A DNA stretch of 54,794 nucleotides. Source: Marinifilum sp. (GTDB lineage: Bacteria > Bacteroidota > Bacteroidia > Bacteroidales > CG2-30-32-10). The stretch lies in assembly GCA_020718065.1 (NCBI GenBank), contig DYDE01000002.1:1-54794 (forward strand), given 5' to 3'. Shown in pieces: positions 10,785 through 20,559 of this stretch. Each line of letters starts with the position of its first letter. Positions within the stretch are counted from its first letter, which is position 1. Below the pieces are notes generated by a model. The model saw only the letters and a program-made list of their open reading frames with translations. It had not been told where the DNA came from and ran no database searches. Made by a program: the position numbers and the translations under genes.

Positions 10785-11330
10785 TTATAAATCCAAATGA
10801 CGGGCTGTTACAAACCTGATTTTATAATAATTAATTTCACTTAACCTATCAATGATTATTCCTCTTCTGGTGGAATGAATCATAGTAATAGATTTGTCGT
10901 CAACCTCAATTACCATTGAAACATGCCCGATTTTTTTATTATTAATATTTCTTCCTTTAAAGAAGAGCAAATCGCCTTTTCTAGCTTCTGTGAGGTTTAT
11001 TTCTTTTCCAATACCAGCTAACCCAATAGATGAACGGGGAATTTCATACCCGAATTTATTAAAAACATAGTGAATATATCCTGAGCAATCGAAGCCACTT
11101 TTGTCATAACCTTTATATCTATATGGAAGTCCAATAAAATTTTTAGCAAAAACTATCATGCTATCTATTAAGTTTTCTTTTAACTTAGAAGAATCAACAA
11201 TAGTTTTTGGAATTGATGCTACAATATTAGTATCTGAATATGTATTATAAGAACTTGCATTCAAGTTGCCCTGAAATACAAATGCTTTAATTAATATAAC
11301 AAATAGAAATAAAAATAAAATATTTTTCAT
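10785..11330 (-). CDS. NlpC/P60 (C40) cell-wall peptidase
   Basis: 181 residues. Signal peptide (MKNILFLFLFVILIKAFVF), about 35 linker residues, then an NlpC/P60 domain with its triad: C82 in FDCSGYIHYVF, H136 in IGHVSMV and H152 in MIHST. Expected to cleave D-gamma-Glu-diaminopimelate bonds in peptidoglycan stem peptides outside the inner membrane. The preceding motif GLPYRYKG and the PRSS segment are typical of the family. It stands alone on the minus strand with its own -7 box, and its 3' end meets the CapA-like gene tail to tail. Confidence 0.93.
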   Translation of the reverse strand: MKNILFLFLFVILIKAFVFQGNLNASSYNTYSDTNIVASIPKTIVDSSKLKENLIDSMIVFAKNFIGLPYRYKGYDKSGFDCSGYIHYVFNKFGYEIPRSSIGLAGIGKEINLTEARKGDLLFFKGRNINNKKIGHVSMVIEVDDKSITMIHSTRRGIIIDRLSEINYYKIRFVTARHLDL

Positions 11331-11354
11331 TAATTTAAATTAAAAATTCGGATG

Positions 11355-11362
11355 CAAAATTA
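11355..11362 (-). promoter_or_regulatory. -7 box (TAATTTTG) for the NlpC/P60 gene
   Basis: Read on the minus strand the site is TAATTTTG, matching TAnnTTTG, 25 bases before the ATG at 11330. The -33 element is not clear. Confidence 0.5.
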
Positions 11363-11487
11363 GTTATTTTTTTTAATTTTTATTGCTGAGTTACTAGCAA
11401 TGTTATTGTTCCATTGTAGTAAAACGAATGAATAAACTTGCTAATTTTTATGCGGTTTTAGCAAAAATGACAGAACGGTTTAGCAAT

Positions 11488-11525
11488 TATAAAGGATAAA
11501 CAAGAAGAATTGTTTACCTTTTATA
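11488..11525. repeat. 16-bp imperfect inverted repeat (hairpin) between purC and the NlpC gene
   Basis: TATAAAGGATAAACAA (11488-11503), loop GAAGAA, then TTGTTTACCTTTTATA (11510-11525). Fifteen of 16 positions pair, one as G-U. It lies 39 bases beyond the purC stop on the minus strand, but no T run follows it on that strand, so it is not a classical terminator. It could be an operator, an mRNA-stabilising hairpin or a small element remnant. Confidence 0.55.
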
Positions 11526-11564
11526 AATTACACAAACTATGAATAAAATTTTCTGAAAAAGAAA

Positions 11565-12518
11565 CTACTTTTTATTGCTTTCTAAAAATTTCAAAATGTT
11601 TTTTTCAACTCTGGAAAGCGTATTACTAATGTCCGATCTTTCAAATTTATTTCCAGTAATGTTCTCATACAATTCAATATATCTTTCGGAGACCAAACCG
11701 ACAAAACTTTCATCCATTAATGGGACTTGCTGACCGTCTTTACCCTGAAACCCTTTTCCCATTAACCACTCACGAACAAACTCTTTTGAAAGTTGTTTTT
11801 GAGATTCATTATTTATTTGTCGCACTTCATAACCTTCTTTATAAAAATAACGTGAAGAATCTGGTGTGTGAATTTCATCTATAAGGTATATTTTATTATC
11901 TTTTTTCCCAAATTCATATTTGGTATCAACCAATATAAGCCCCATTTTGGCAGCAATCTCAGTGCCTCTTTGAAATAATGCCAATGTGTATTTCTCAAGT
12001 TCATCGTAATCAGCTTTACTAACTATTTCTAATTTTAATATTTCTTCTTTTGAAATATCTTCATCGTGCCCAATAACAGCTTTTGTTGTCGGAGTGATGA
12101 TAGGTTTAGGGAATTTGTCATTTTCTTTCATTCCGTCTGGCATTGTAACCCCACAAATACTTCTTTTTCCACTTTTATATTCACGCCAAGCGTGCCCAGA
12201 GAGATAACCTCTAACTACCATTTCGATTTTAAATGGTTCGCAAAAAAGACCAATGGTTACCATTGGATCTGGTGTGTTTATTTTCCAATTTGGAACAATG
12301 TCAGCTGTTTCATCAAGAAATTTTGCAGCAATCTGATTTAATACTTGTCCCTTATAAGGTATTCCTTCTGGAAGCACAACATCAAAAGCTGAAATTCTGT
12401 CTGAAACAATCATTATCATTAATTCGTCATTAATATTATAAACATCTCTTACTTTACCTTTGTAAAAGCTTTTTTGACCGGGGAAATTAAAATTTGTGGC
12501 TGTAATTGCAGTCTTCAT
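11565..12518 (-). CDS. purC: SAICAR synthetase (phosphoribosylaminoimidazole-succinocarboxamide synthase)
   Basis: 317 residues. Joins aspartate to CAIR with ATP in de novo purine synthesis. Conserved blocks are all present: [10 protein letters not shown] at the N-terminus, [36 protein letters not shown] and [14 protein letters not shown]. The length is like the longer, eukaryote-type PurC found in Bacteroidota (about 310) rather than the 237-residue E. coli form. Its ATG overlaps the TGA stop of phoH by 4 bp (ATGA), so it is translated from the phoH-purC mRNA. Confidence 0.97.
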   Translation of the reverse strand: MKTAITATNFNFPGQKSFYKGKVRDVYNINDELMIMIVSDRISAFDVVLPEGIPYKGQVLNQIAAKFLDETADIVPNWKINTPDPMVTIGLFCEPFKIEMVVRGYLSGHAWREYKSGKRSICGVTMPDGMKENDKFPKPIITPTTKAVIGHDEDISKEEILKLEIVSKADYDELEKYTLALFQRGTEIAAKMGLILVDTKYEFGKKDNKIYLIDEIHTPDSSRYFYKEGYEVRQINNESQKQLSKEFVREWLMGKGFQGKDGQQVPLMDESFVGLVSERYIELYENITGNKFERSDISNTLSRVEKNILKFLESNKK

Positions 12519-13510
12519 AATTGATTAGATTTATTAGTTAAATTTTCATAATTATTGAGTTCATGTTCTTTTGCATATGCTTTTACTATTTCAGATACAA
12601 GTTTATGTCTTACAATATCTGTTTCGTTCAAATATATGATTTCAATACCTTTTATATCATTTAAAATTCTAATTGCCAGAATAAGTCCAGAAGATTTACT
12701 TTTTGGCAAATCAATTTGTGTAATATCACCAGTTACAAAAAACTTAGCCGATTTTCCCATTCTAGTTAAGAACATCTTCAATTGATTTTCTGTTGCATTT
12801 TGAGCTTCATCAAGAATTGCAAAAGCATTATCCAAAGTTCTTCCACGCATATATGCCAATGGCGCAATTTCAATTGTTCCATCTTCCATATAGTTTTTGA
12901 GTTTAGCAGGTGGAATCATATCTCTTAGAGCATCATAAAGCGGTTGCAAATAGGGATCTAATTTTTCTTTCATATCTCCTGGTAAAAAGCCTAAGTTCTC
13001 CCCAGCTTCTACAGCAGGTCTTGTTAATATTATTTTTTTTATTTCCTTATTTTTTAATGCTCTGACAGCTAAAGCAACTGCAGTATATGTTTTGCCGCAT
13101 CCAGCAGGACCAATAGCAAAAATCAAATCATTATTAGCACAACTTTCAACCATCCTAAACTGATTGACAGTTCTTGCTTTAACTAACATGCCATTTTTAC
13201 CATGTATCAATACATGATTATGAAAATCTTCCTTTTCATAAATAGTTTTATGAATTCCTTCTTCTATTAATTGCAGCATATTGGATTCTGTGATTTTCCC
13301 ATATTTCTCAACATGCTTTAATATTAATGAAAATTTTTCTTCAAACAATTCAATCTCGTCTGGTTCTCCGTTTAGTTTAATTATTTCACCACGGGCTACG
13401 ATTTTTATTTTTGGGAATAGCTTTTTTAAAAAATCAAGAAGAACATTGTTTACCCCATAAACATCAACCGGATTTAAAAAATCAATACTTATAATCTTTT
13501 CAGCAACCAT
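12515..13510 (-). CDS. phoH: PhoH-family ATPase
   Basis: 331 residues. N-terminal region of about 110 residues, then a P-loop ATPase domain with Walker A GPAGCGKT at 134-141 and Walker [11 protein letters not shown] near 229-238. Further conserved blocks are [28 protein letters not shown] and [11 protein letters not shown]. This is the PhoH/YbeZ group, which in other bacteria pairs with the endoribonuclease YbeY in rRNA maturation. ybeY is not adjacent here, so the role is inferred from the family. First gene of a two-gene operon with purC. Confidence 0.93.
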   Translation of the reverse strand: MVAEKIISIDFLNPVDVYGVNNVLLDFLKKLFPKIKIVARGEIIKLNGEPDEIELFEEKFSLILKHVEKYGKITESNMLQLIEEGIHKTIYEKEDFHNHVLIHGKNGMLVKARTVNQFRMVESCANNDLIFAIGPAGCGKTYTAVALAVRALKNKEIKKIILTRPAVEAGENLGFLPGDMKEKLDPYLQPLYDALRDMIPPAKLKNYMEDGTIEIAPLAYMRGRTLDNAFAILDEAQNATENQLKMFLTRMGKSAKFFVTGDITQIDLPKSKSSGLILAIRILNDIKGIEIIYLNETDIVRHKLVSEIVKAYAKEHELNNYENLTNKSNQL

Positions 13511-13543
13511 TAAAATTTTTATTTGGAAATGTTAATTTTAAGC

Positions 13544-13551
13544 CAAAATTA
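13544..13551 (-). promoter_or_regulatory. -7 box (TAATTTTG) for phoH-purC
   Basis: Minus-strand TAATTTTG, 34 bases before the phoH ATG, matches TAnnTTTG. It should drive the phoH-purC pair. Confidence 0.5.
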
Positions 13552-13650
13552 TATAATTTTTGTTAATATCATTTTGAGAATTATAGAAATGATTACTTTT
13601 GAATTTTATATGCTTTTATATAATTAAGAAGGTCTATTAATATTTTTAAG

Positions 13651-14430
13651 ATGCCGATAATTACTCTTACCAGCGATTGGGGTTTGAAGGATCACTATGC
13701 AGCTGTGATTAAGGGAACTATTATAAGTCAATTACCCAATGCAACCATTATTGATATTTCTCACGAAATAGATAAATTCGATATATTTCAGGCTTCATTT
13801 ATAATTAAAAGCAGTTATTCCCATTTTCCAAAAGGCACTATTCATATTATCGCTATTAATACTATTGCTTCAATTAACGAACCACATACTGTCATCCTTT
13901 ATCAGGGACACTATTTTATTAGTGCAGATAATGGGATATTTTCATTATTATTTGAAAACAAACCAGAATCAATTGTTGAGTTATCATTGATTCAAGATTC
14001 AGATTATTTCATTTTTTCTGAAAGGGATGTCTTTGTTAAAGCGGCTGTTATGCTAGCAAATGGAAGCAAAATTGAAGAACTTGGCATAAAAAAGGATCAC
14101 TTAAATCATAAAATGACTTTAACTCCAATTATTGAAGCTTCCTCTATTAAGGGAACTGTTATTTATATTGACTCTTACGAAAATGTATTTGTTAATATAA
14201 CCGAAAAAGTTTTCAAAGAATGTGGTAAAGGAAGACCATTTACGATTAATTTCAGATATAATGAAATAAATTCAATAAGCGAATCTTACGCCGATGTGAT
14301 TGAAGGAGATATTGCTGCATTATTTAGCACTACGGGCTATCTTGAAATAATTCAAAATTTAGGAAATGCCAGCGGAATGCTTGATTTAAAAATTGGAGAC
14401 CCTGTAAGAGTTTACTTCAATGAAAAATAG
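13651..14430 (+). CDS. SAM hydrolase (SAM hydroxide adenosyltransferase, DUF62 family)
   Basis: 259 residues. Member of the fluorinase/chlorinase superfamily that in most bacteria hydrolyses S-adenosylmethionine to adenosine and methionine. N-terminal TLTSDWGLKDHYAAVIKGTI carries the conserved Asp residues of the SAM site, followed by IIDISHEIDKFDIFQASFII. The second domain has GTVIYIDSYENVFVNIT. No insertion like the 21-residue loop of the true fluorinase is evident, which favours the hydrolase, but the call is by family resemblance. The gene opens a plus-strand run towards gldF, 68 bp downstream. Confidence 0.9.
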   Translation: MPIITLTSDWGLKDHYAAVIKGTIISQLPNATIIDISHEIDKFDIFQASFIIKSSYSHFPKGTIHIIAINTIASINEPHTVILYQGHYFISADNGIFSLLFENKPESIVELSLIQDSDYFIFSERDVFVKAAVMLANGSKIEELGIKKDHLNHKMTLTPIIEASSIKGTVIYIDSYENVFVNITEKVFKECGKGRPFTINFRYNEINSISESYADVIEGDIAALFSTTGYLEIIQNLGNASGMLDLKIGDPVRVYFNEK

Positions 14431-14498
14431 ATTGTTTTCAATTTTTTTTATTACTATTTAAAAATAGATTAATTTCGCAATCTAAATTTATAAACTTT

Positions 14499-15230
14499 AT
14501 GTTTACGCTTTACATTAAAGAAATTAGCAGTTTTTTAAATTCCTTAATCGGTTATATTGTTATTACAGTTTTTTTACTCATTAATGGTTTATTTTTATGG
14601 GTTTTTCAATTTGATTTCAATATTCTGGATGGTGGATATGCTAATATAGATGGTCTTTTCATGTTAGCTCCTTTTGTTTTTCTATTTCTAATACCGGCAA
14701 TTACGATGCGATCTTTTGCAGATGAAAGAAAAAGTGGAACTATTGAGCTTTTAATGACTAAACCTTTAACTGATTACCAGATAATATTTGCAAAATATTT
14801 TGCAGGCTTAACTTTGGTGGTTTTTTCATTGTTACCAACACTTATTTATTATTTTTCCGTCTATCGTCTTGGCGCAACAATAGGTAATCTCGATATCGGA
14901 GGGACATGGGCTTCTTATATCGGTTTATTATTTTTGGGAGCAGCATTTGTAGCAATTGGTTTATTTTGTTCTTCAATAACAGAAACACAAATTATAGCTT
15001 TTATTTTAGCTGTTTTTATTTGTTGGTTTTCTTATATGGGTTTCGAATCCCTTTATTCTCTTGAACTTTTCGGGAAAATCGATTTGTTCATTAAATCTCT
15101 TGGCATAAGCGATCATTATGCATCAATTAGCAGAGGCGTTATAGACAGCAGGGATGTTTTATATTTCATTAGCATTACTGGATTGTTTATTATTTTAACT
15201 AAATTATCTCTTGTGAGCAGGAAATGGTAA
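14499..15230 (+). CDS. gldF: Gliding motility ABC transporter permease GldF
   Basis: 243 residues with six predicted membrane segments. An ABC-2 type permease: FTLYIKEISSFLNSLIGYIV at the N-terminus and the conserved cytoplasmic segment TMRSFADERKSGTIELLMT, typical of GldF. With GldG and the ATPase GldA it forms an ABC transporter needed for gliding in Flavobacterium, although many non-gliding Bacteroidota keep the genes. gldA is not adjacent in this window. It precedes gldG by 30 bp on the same strand. Confidence 0.92.
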   Translation: MFTLYIKEISSFLNSLIGYIVITVFLLINGLFLWVFQFDFNILDGGYANIDGLFMLAPFVFLFLIPAITMRSFADERKSGTIELLMTKPLTDYQIIFAKYFAGLTLVVFSLLPTLIYYFSVYRLGATIGNLDIGGTWASYIGLLFLGAAFVAIGLFCSSITETQIIAFILAVFICWFSYMGFESLYSLELFGKIDLFIKSLGISDHYASISRGVIDSRDVLYFISITGLFIILTKLSLVSRKW

Positions 15231-15260
15231 TTATTTTAACAAAATGAATTTCTTTATATA

Positions 15261-16973
15261 ATGACTACCAAGAAAAAACAAATTAAAATTCAAAACCTTA
15301 CTCAATTAACACTGAGTATTGTAATAATTATCTTAATAAACATAATAGGTTCTTTTACTTTTTTTCGTATTGATTTAACATCTGAAAAAAGATATTCTCT
15401 CTCAGATGCAACAAAAGAAATGCTTAAGAAAGTGGATGATATTGTTTATTTTAAGGTGTTTCTAGAAGGAGATTTCCCAACAGGTTTCAAAAGATTAAGT
15501 AAAGAAACCAAAGAAATGCTTGATGAATTCAGGGCTTATAACAAAAACATTCAATATGAATTTATAAACCCTACAAAAGTTAAGGACAAAGAAGATGTTA
15601 AGGGATTATATGATCAGCTCATAAAAAAGGGATTAGAACCAACTACCATTATGGTAAAAAAAACAGAAGGATCGTCACAGCAGGTTGTTTTTCCAGGTGC
15701 TTTGGTAACGTATAGAGAAAAAGAATTGCCATTGCAATTGCTCAATAATCAAATTGATATCAGCTCAGAAAATGTTCTTAACAACTCCATTCAATCTTTG
15801 GAATATGGGATATCTAATGTTATAAAAAAAATCACAACTATATATAAACCAAAAGTTGCATTTATAGAGGGACACGGAGAACTTAATAAAGAAAAAGTTG
15901 CAGATATTTCCAAAACTTTATCGGATTATTATGATGTATCAAGAATTAAAATTAATCATAAGTTAAAAAGCTTAGATTTAATAAAAGCTATAATAATTGC
16001 AAAGCCCGATACAGCTTTTGATGAGAAAGATAAATATATCATTGATCAATTTATAATGAAAGGGGGCAAGGTTTTATGGCTAGTCGATCCTGTTTATGCA
16101 ACTATGGATAGCTTGCAAAAAAACATTGAAACTGTTGCTTTTGCACCACATTTAAATCTAGAAGATATGTTTTTTAATTATGGAGTGAGAATCAACTCAA
16201 ACCTTATAATGGACATACAATCTTCTTCTATTCCCATGGTTACTGGGAAGACGGGCAACCAACCTCAAATAAACTTAGTGCCATGGTATTATTTTCCAAT
16301 TATAACACCTTATATTAATCACCCAATTGTTAATAATCTAAATTCTTTGAAGCTAGAATTTGCTAGCACCATAGATACAATTGGTGTCGATGGCATCAGA
16401 AAAACCATCTTACTTACAACTTCGAAAAATACTAAACTAAATAATACTCCATGTAGAGTGAGCTTAGATATTACAAAAAAAATTCCCGATGAACGATTAT
16501 TCAATAAATCAAACGAACCTGTTGCTGTGCTTTTAGAAGGAGAATTCAAATCTCTTTTCCAAAACCGACTTTTAGAAGATTTTATTGATAGTATGAAAGT
16601 TGCTAAAACACAATTTATTGAAAAAAGCAAACAAAATAAAATGATTGTAATATCAGATGGTGATATTATTAAAAATCAATTTCAAAACTCTAATGGACAA
16701 ATCGTTCCTTTGCCTCTTGGTTATGATAAATACACACAAATAAGTTATGGAAATAAAGATTTTATTCTAAATGCCATCAATTATTTGTGCGACGACTCTG
16801 GATTGATTTCTGCAAGATCGAAAGTGTTAAAATTACGTTTGCTCGATAGCACCAAAATAACTAAAAACAGATTGTTTTGGCAATTGTTAAACACATTGGT
16901 ACCAGTACTTATTGTCGTTTTGTTTGGAATAATCCAAGGTTTTATCAGAAAAAGAAAATACGCCAGAAGTTAA
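15261..16973 (+). CDS. gldG: Gliding-motility ABC transporter subunit GldG
   Basis: 570 residues. A cytoplasmic start, membrane segment near 18-38 (LSIVIIILINIIGSFTFFR), a large extracytoplasmic ABC_transp_aux region (residues 40-540, with VYFKVFLEGDFPTGFKRLS and KVAFIEGHGEL), and a second membrane segment near 545-562. SEKRYSLSDATKEML after the first helix is typical of GldG. The topology (two helices around a large periplasmic domain) and the position right after gldF settle the call. Likely translated from one mRNA with gldF and the following gene. Confidence 0.92.
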   Translation: MTTKKKQIKIQNLTQLTLSIVIIILINIIGSFTFFRIDLTSEKRYSLSDATKEMLKKVDDIVYFKVFLEGDFPTGFKRLSKETKEMLDEFRAYNKNIQYEFINPTKVKDKEDVKGLYDQLIKKGLEPTTIMVKKTEGSSQQVVFPGALVTYREKELPLQLLNNQIDISSENVLNNSIQSLEYGISNVIKKITTIYKPKVAFIEGHGELNKEKVADISKTLSDYYDVSRIKINHKLKSLDLIKAIIIAKPDTAFDEKDKYIIDQFIMKGGKVLWLVDPVYATMDSLQKNIETVAFAPHLNLEDMFFNYGVRINSNLIMDIQSSSIPMVTGKTGNQPQINLVPWYYFPIITPYINHPIVNNLNSLKLEFASTIDTIGVDGIRKTILLTTSKNTKLNNTPCRVSLDITKKIPDERLFNKSNEPVAVLLEGEFKSLFQNRLLEDFIDSMKVAKTQFIEKSKQNKMIVISDGDIIKNQFQNSNGQIVPLPLGYDKYTQISYGNKDFILNAINYLCDDSGLISARSKVLKLRLLDSTKITKNRLFWQLLNTLVPVLIVVLFGIIQGFIRKRKYARS

Positions 16974-16992
16974 TTTTAATATTTTTAATATT

Positions 16993-18054
16993 ATGAAGAA
17001 AAACAGAATAATAATCCTTTTTACTTTAATATTAGCAATTATTGCCGTTTTATTAATACTCAGAAATTCCAAGAGTACCTTAAAAAAAGAGCTAAAAGAT
17101 TTTGCAGTTACTGATACATCAACTATAACAAAAATTTTTCTTGTTGATAAAGGGAATCGTTCAGTACTATTAACAAAAAGTTTACCTGGACATTGGATGG
17201 TAAATGGAAAATTTATTGGTAAACCTGAAATAATAAAAACTTTATTGGAGACGATGCTTAAGTTGCAGGTGAGAGAGCCAGTTCCTAATGCTGCCCGTAA
17301 TAACATATTAAAACGTCTTTCTACCTTATCAACAAAGGTTGAAATATATCAAAAAGTTTACAGAATAAACATATTTGGGTTAAAGTTATTTCCACATGAA
17401 AAACTTACAAAAACATATTATGTCGGAGATAATACCCAAGATTTATGTGGTACATACATGTTGATTGAAAACTCTTCAGAACCTTTTATAGTATGGATAC
17501 CAGGATTTAACGGGTTTTTAACTATGCGTTATACTCCCAAAGAAGAAGATTGGCGTGACGCAACTATATTTAACCTTCCATTTAGCAAAGTGAAGTCTGT
17601 TACTGTTAAGTTTCCTACTACTCCTGATTCATCTTACACAATCAATCATATCGGAGAACGTGATTTTTCTTTGATTTCACTAGTAAACAATAAACAAATA
17701 ATGGATGTAGATACCTTAAGGGTTCTTGAATATCTTTCTTCATTCAGATCTCTTAAATATGAAGCCCTTTTAAATGACATTGGAGCTGATTTCAAAGATT
17801 CAATTACCAGAATGACACCTTTTCACATAGTTACACTTACTGATATAAATGGGAAAACCACAACTATAAAAACTTTTCATAAAAAACCAATGACAGAAAC
17901 CCCTGAAATGAACTTTCCTTTGAACATGACCTATGACACATCTTCTGATCCTGAAAGAATGTATGCACTAATAAATGATGATAAAGACTTTGTATTAATC
18001 CAATTTTATGTTTTTGACCGTATTTTACGAACAATCAACTTCTTTATTAAGTAA
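16993..18054 (+). CDS. DUF4340-like membrane-anchored protein
   Basis: 353 residues. N-terminal membrane anchor (IIILFTLILAIIAVLLIL) then an extracytoplasmic beta-rich region. The pattern with ITKIFLVDKGNRSVLLTK, WMVNGKFIGKPEIIKTLLET and KTYYVGDNTQD resembles DUF4340 proteins, which recur next to GldG-type ABC_transp_aux genes. It starts 19 bp after gldG on the same strand, so it is probably an accessory subunit of the same transporter. This is inferred from context; no catalytic motif is visible. Confidence 0.75.
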   Translation: MKKNRIIILFTLILAIIAVLLILRNSKSTLKKELKDFAVTDTSTITKIFLVDKGNRSVLLTKSLPGHWMVNGKFIGKPEIIKTLLETMLKLQVREPVPNAARNNILKRLSTLSTKVEIYQKVYRINIFGLKLFPHEKLTKTYYVGDNTQDLCGTYMLIENSSEPFIVWIPGFNGFLTMRYTPKEEDWRDATIFNLPFSKVKSVTVKFPTTPDSSYTINHIGERDFSLISLVNNKQIMDVDTLRVLEYLSSFRSLKYEALLNDIGADFKDSITRMTPFHIVTLTDINGKTTTIKTFHKKPMTETPEMNFPLNMTYDTSSDPERMYALINDDKDFVLIQFYVFDRILRTINFFIK

Positions 18055-18108
18055 GTGTTATACTACTAGTTTTTTAATATTTTTTTTTATAAGTCATACA
18101 AAAAACTT

Positions 18109-18116
18109 TATCTTTG
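18109..18116 (+). promoter_or_regulatory. -7 box (TATCTTTG) for dnaN
   Basis: TATCTTTG fits TAnnTTTG well; it lies 114 bases before the dnaN ATG, implying a leader of about 105 nt. No clear -33 TTTG. Confidence 0.55.
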
Positions 18117-18230
18117 CGAAAACAACAATCATAATTATTTAATACTTTACTTTTAAATTGCTCTAAGGAATATTCCCTATCTACCAAAGACGAGCGTAAC
18201 ACATTAATTTAAAAATTAAAAAATATCTAT

Positions 18231-19355
18231 ATGAAATTTATTATCTCAAGTTCATTATTATTAAAACAATTGCAATCAATAAGTGGGGTTTTAAACACCA
18301 ACAACACATTGCCAATACTTGATAATTTCTTATTCGATTTACAAGGAGAAGAATTGTCTTTATCTGCATCAGATCTTGAAACTACAATGACCGCAACTAT
18401 TGCTGTTTCAATGGCAGACGAATCTGGAAAAGTTGCAGTCCCTGCAAAAATATTATTAGATACACTTAAAACATTTTCTGATATTCCTATCACCTTTACA
18501 ATTGACGCTGCAACAAACGCAATTGAAATTTCTGCTGGAGAAGGTAAATACAAATTATCTGGACAAAATGGAGATGAGTTTCCAAAAGTACCAGTAATCG
18601 AAGGTGCTGCAAATCTTGAATTAAATGCTTCAATAATATACAATGCAATTGTTAAAACAATATTTGCAACTGCAGTTGATGAGCTTCGTCCGGTTATGTG
18701 TGGTGTTTTTTGCCAACTAACTCCAGATGAAATGATATTTGTTGCAACCGATGCTCACAAGCTTGTTAGATACAAACGTGGGGATGCAAAATCGAAAAAA
18801 GAAGCAGCTTTCATTTTACCTAAAAAACCTTTAACACTGCTAAAAAATATATTATCAAATTTAGATACAAATCTAAAAATTGAATTTAATAACACCAATG
18901 CTTTATTTACAATAAATAATGTAACTCTTATTTGTCGTTTGATTGATGGCAAATATCCAAACTATGAAGCGGTTATTCCTACTGAAAATCCAAATAAATT
19001 AAGTATTGAAAGAATTCCATTTTTAAATGCAATTAAAAGAGTATCTATCTTTTCTAATCAATCTACCCATCAAATTCGTTTTAAAATATCAGGAAGAGAA
19101 CTAATATTAAGTGCAGAAGATCTTGATTTTTCTAACGAAGCAAAAGAAAGATTAACTTGTTCGTATGAAGGTGAAGATATTGAAATCGGTTTCAATTCAA
19201 AGTTTATGCTAGAAATGCTCAATAATCTTGATACTGATGAGGTAAGTATTGAAATGTCTTTACCAAACAAAGCTGGTATATTAAAACCAGTTAATAGTGA
19301 AAACAAAGCAGAAGATGTGCTTATGCTTGTTATGCCAGTTATGCTGAATAATTAA
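18231..19355 (+). CDS. dnaN: DNA polymerase III beta subunit (sliding clamp)
   Basis: 374 residues, normal length for the three-domain clamp. It starts MKFIISSSLLLKQLQSISGV, a typical beta-clamp N-terminus, and has TNNTLPILDNFLFD and EFPKVP in domain 1, VMCGVFCQLTPDEMIFVATDAHKL in domain 2, and FNSKFMLEMLNNLD and a C-terminal VMPVML in domain 3. Encircles DNA and tethers the polymerase. Here it is apart from dnaA/recF and has its own promoter-like box and terminator, so it is a single-gene unit. Confidence 0.98.
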   Translation: MKFIISSSLLLKQLQSISGVLNTNNTLPILDNFLFDLQGEELSLSASDLETTMTATIAVSMADESGKVAVPAKILLDTLKTFSDIPITFTIDAATNAIEISAGEGKYKLSGQNGDEFPKVPVIEGAANLELNASIIYNAIVKTIFATAVDELRPVMCGVFCQLTPDEMIFVATDAHKLVRYKRGDAKSKKEAAFILPKKPLTLLKNILSNLDTNLKIEFNNTNALFTINNVTLICRLIDGKYPNYEAVIPTENPNKLSIERIPFLNAIKRVSIFSNQSTHQIRFKISGRELILSAEDLDFSNEAKERLTCSYEGEDIEIGFNSKFMLEMLNNLDTDEVSIEMSLPNKAGILKPVNSENKAEDVLMLVMPVMLNN

Positions 19356-19371
19356 CAAATAAATAATTATC

Positions 19372-19410
19372 AAAAAAGAGGCAATTAAATAGGATTGCCT
19401 CTTTTTTTTA
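19372..19410 (+). terminator. Rho-independent terminator after dnaN
   Basis: AAAAAGAGGCAAT, 8-nt loop, ATTGCCTCTTTTTTT: a 13-bp stem including the A/T part, with a T run, 16 bases past the dnaN stop. Confidence 0.92.
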
Positions 19411-19490
19411 TATTTGTTTAATAATCAAATATAAGTTCATTAAATAAACCTTTTTTGTTTTTTATGAATCCTAATTTGCTAAAAAACTTG

Positions 19491-19498
19491 TAGGTTTG
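19491..19498 (+). promoter_or_regulatory. -7 box (TAGGTTTG) for the deoxyhypusine-synthase-like gene
   Basis: TAGGTTTG matches TAnnTTTG, only 16 bases before the ATG at 19515, giving a very short leader. Suggestive only. Confidence 0.4.
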
Positions 19499-19514
19499 TA
19501 AAAAAATTACACAT

Positions 19515-20489
19515 ATGACAAAAGGACCTATATCTCAATTTATCGATCATCATTACAGACATTTTAATTCTGCTGCTTTAAAAGATGCGGCCATTGGCTA
19601 CGAAACTCATTTACTCGAAGGTGGCAAAATGATGGTAACACTTGCTGGCGCAATGAGTACGGCAGAATTGGGTATTTCATTAGCTGAAATGATTCGTCAG
19701 GATAAAATTCATATTATTTCTTGTACTGGTGCAAACCTAGAAGAGGATTTAATGAATTTAGTTGCTCATTCACATTACAAGCGAGTGCCAAACTACCGCG
19801 ACTTAACTCCAGAACAGGAATGGGAATTGCTTGAAAATAACTTAAACCGTGTCACTGATACTTGTATTCCAGAAGAAGAAGCTTTCAGACGTTTACAAAA
19901 ACACATCTATGAGTTATGGAAAAATGCTAATGATAAAGGCGAACGTTATTTCCCTCATGAATTTATGTATAAAATGATTAATAGTGGTGTTTTGAAACAA
20001 TATTACGAAATTGACCCCAAAGACAGTTGGATGATTGCTGCAGCCGAAAAAAACTTACCTATTGTCGTTGGCGGATGGGAAGATAGCACAATGGGCAACA
20101 TATTTGCAAGTTACATCATAAAAGGACAATTGAATGCTTCTACCATGAAAAGCGGTATCGAATATATGGTATGGTTATCGGATTGGTATAGAAATAATAG
20201 TAGTGGAAAAGGTATTGGATTCTTCCAGATTGGCGGAGGTATTGCTGGAGATTTCCCTATTTGTGTAGTTCCTATGATGTATCAGGATCTAGAATGGCAC
20301 GATGTTCCTTTCTGGAGTTATTTTTGTCAGATTTCAGACTCCACTACTTCTTATGGTTCTTATTCAGGCGCTGTTCCAAATGAAAAAATTACCTGGGGTA
20401 AACTTGATATCAAAACACCAAAGTATATAGTAGAATCAGATGCTACTATTGTAGCTCCTTTGATTTTTGCATGGATATTGGGTTGGTAA
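19515..20489 (+). CDS. Deoxyhypusine-synthase-like NAD-dependent aminobutyl transferase
   Basis: 324 residues. Homologue of eukaryotic deoxyhypusine synthase: GGKMMVTLAGAMSTAELGIS at the N-terminus, IISCTGANLEEDL, FFQIGGGIAGDFPI, and SYSGAVPNEKITWGKLD. K296 in WGK matches the lysine that forms the enzyme-substrate imine in the human enzyme, so an active enzyme is likely. Bacteria lack eIF5A, so the acceptor cannot be the usual one. Bacterial homologues are linked to alternative polyamine synthesis such as homospermidine or aminopropyl/aminobutyl transfer, but the exact substrate cannot be read from the sequence. Single-gene unit between dnaN and the mre cluster. Confidence 0.88.
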   Translation: MTKGPISQFIDHHYRHFNSAALKDAAIGYETHLLEGGKMMVTLAGAMSTAELGISLAEMIRQDKIHIISCTGANLEEDLMNLVAHSHYKRVPNYRDLTPEQEWELLENNLNRVTDTCIPEEEAFRRLQKHIYELWKNANDKGERYFPHEFMYKMINSGVLKQYYEIDPKDSWMIAAAEKNLPIVVGGWEDSTMGNIFASYIIKGQLNASTMKSGIEYMVWLSDWYRNNSSGKGIGFFQIGGGIAGDFPICVVPMMYQDLEWHDVPFWSYFCQISDSTTSYGSYSGAVPNEKITWGKLDIKTPKYIVESDATIVAPLIFAWILGW

Positions 20490-20559
20490 TATTCAAAATC
20501 AGAATCCGAAAGAAGAACACGTCATTATTATTAACCTGTGTTAATTAATTATAAATATC

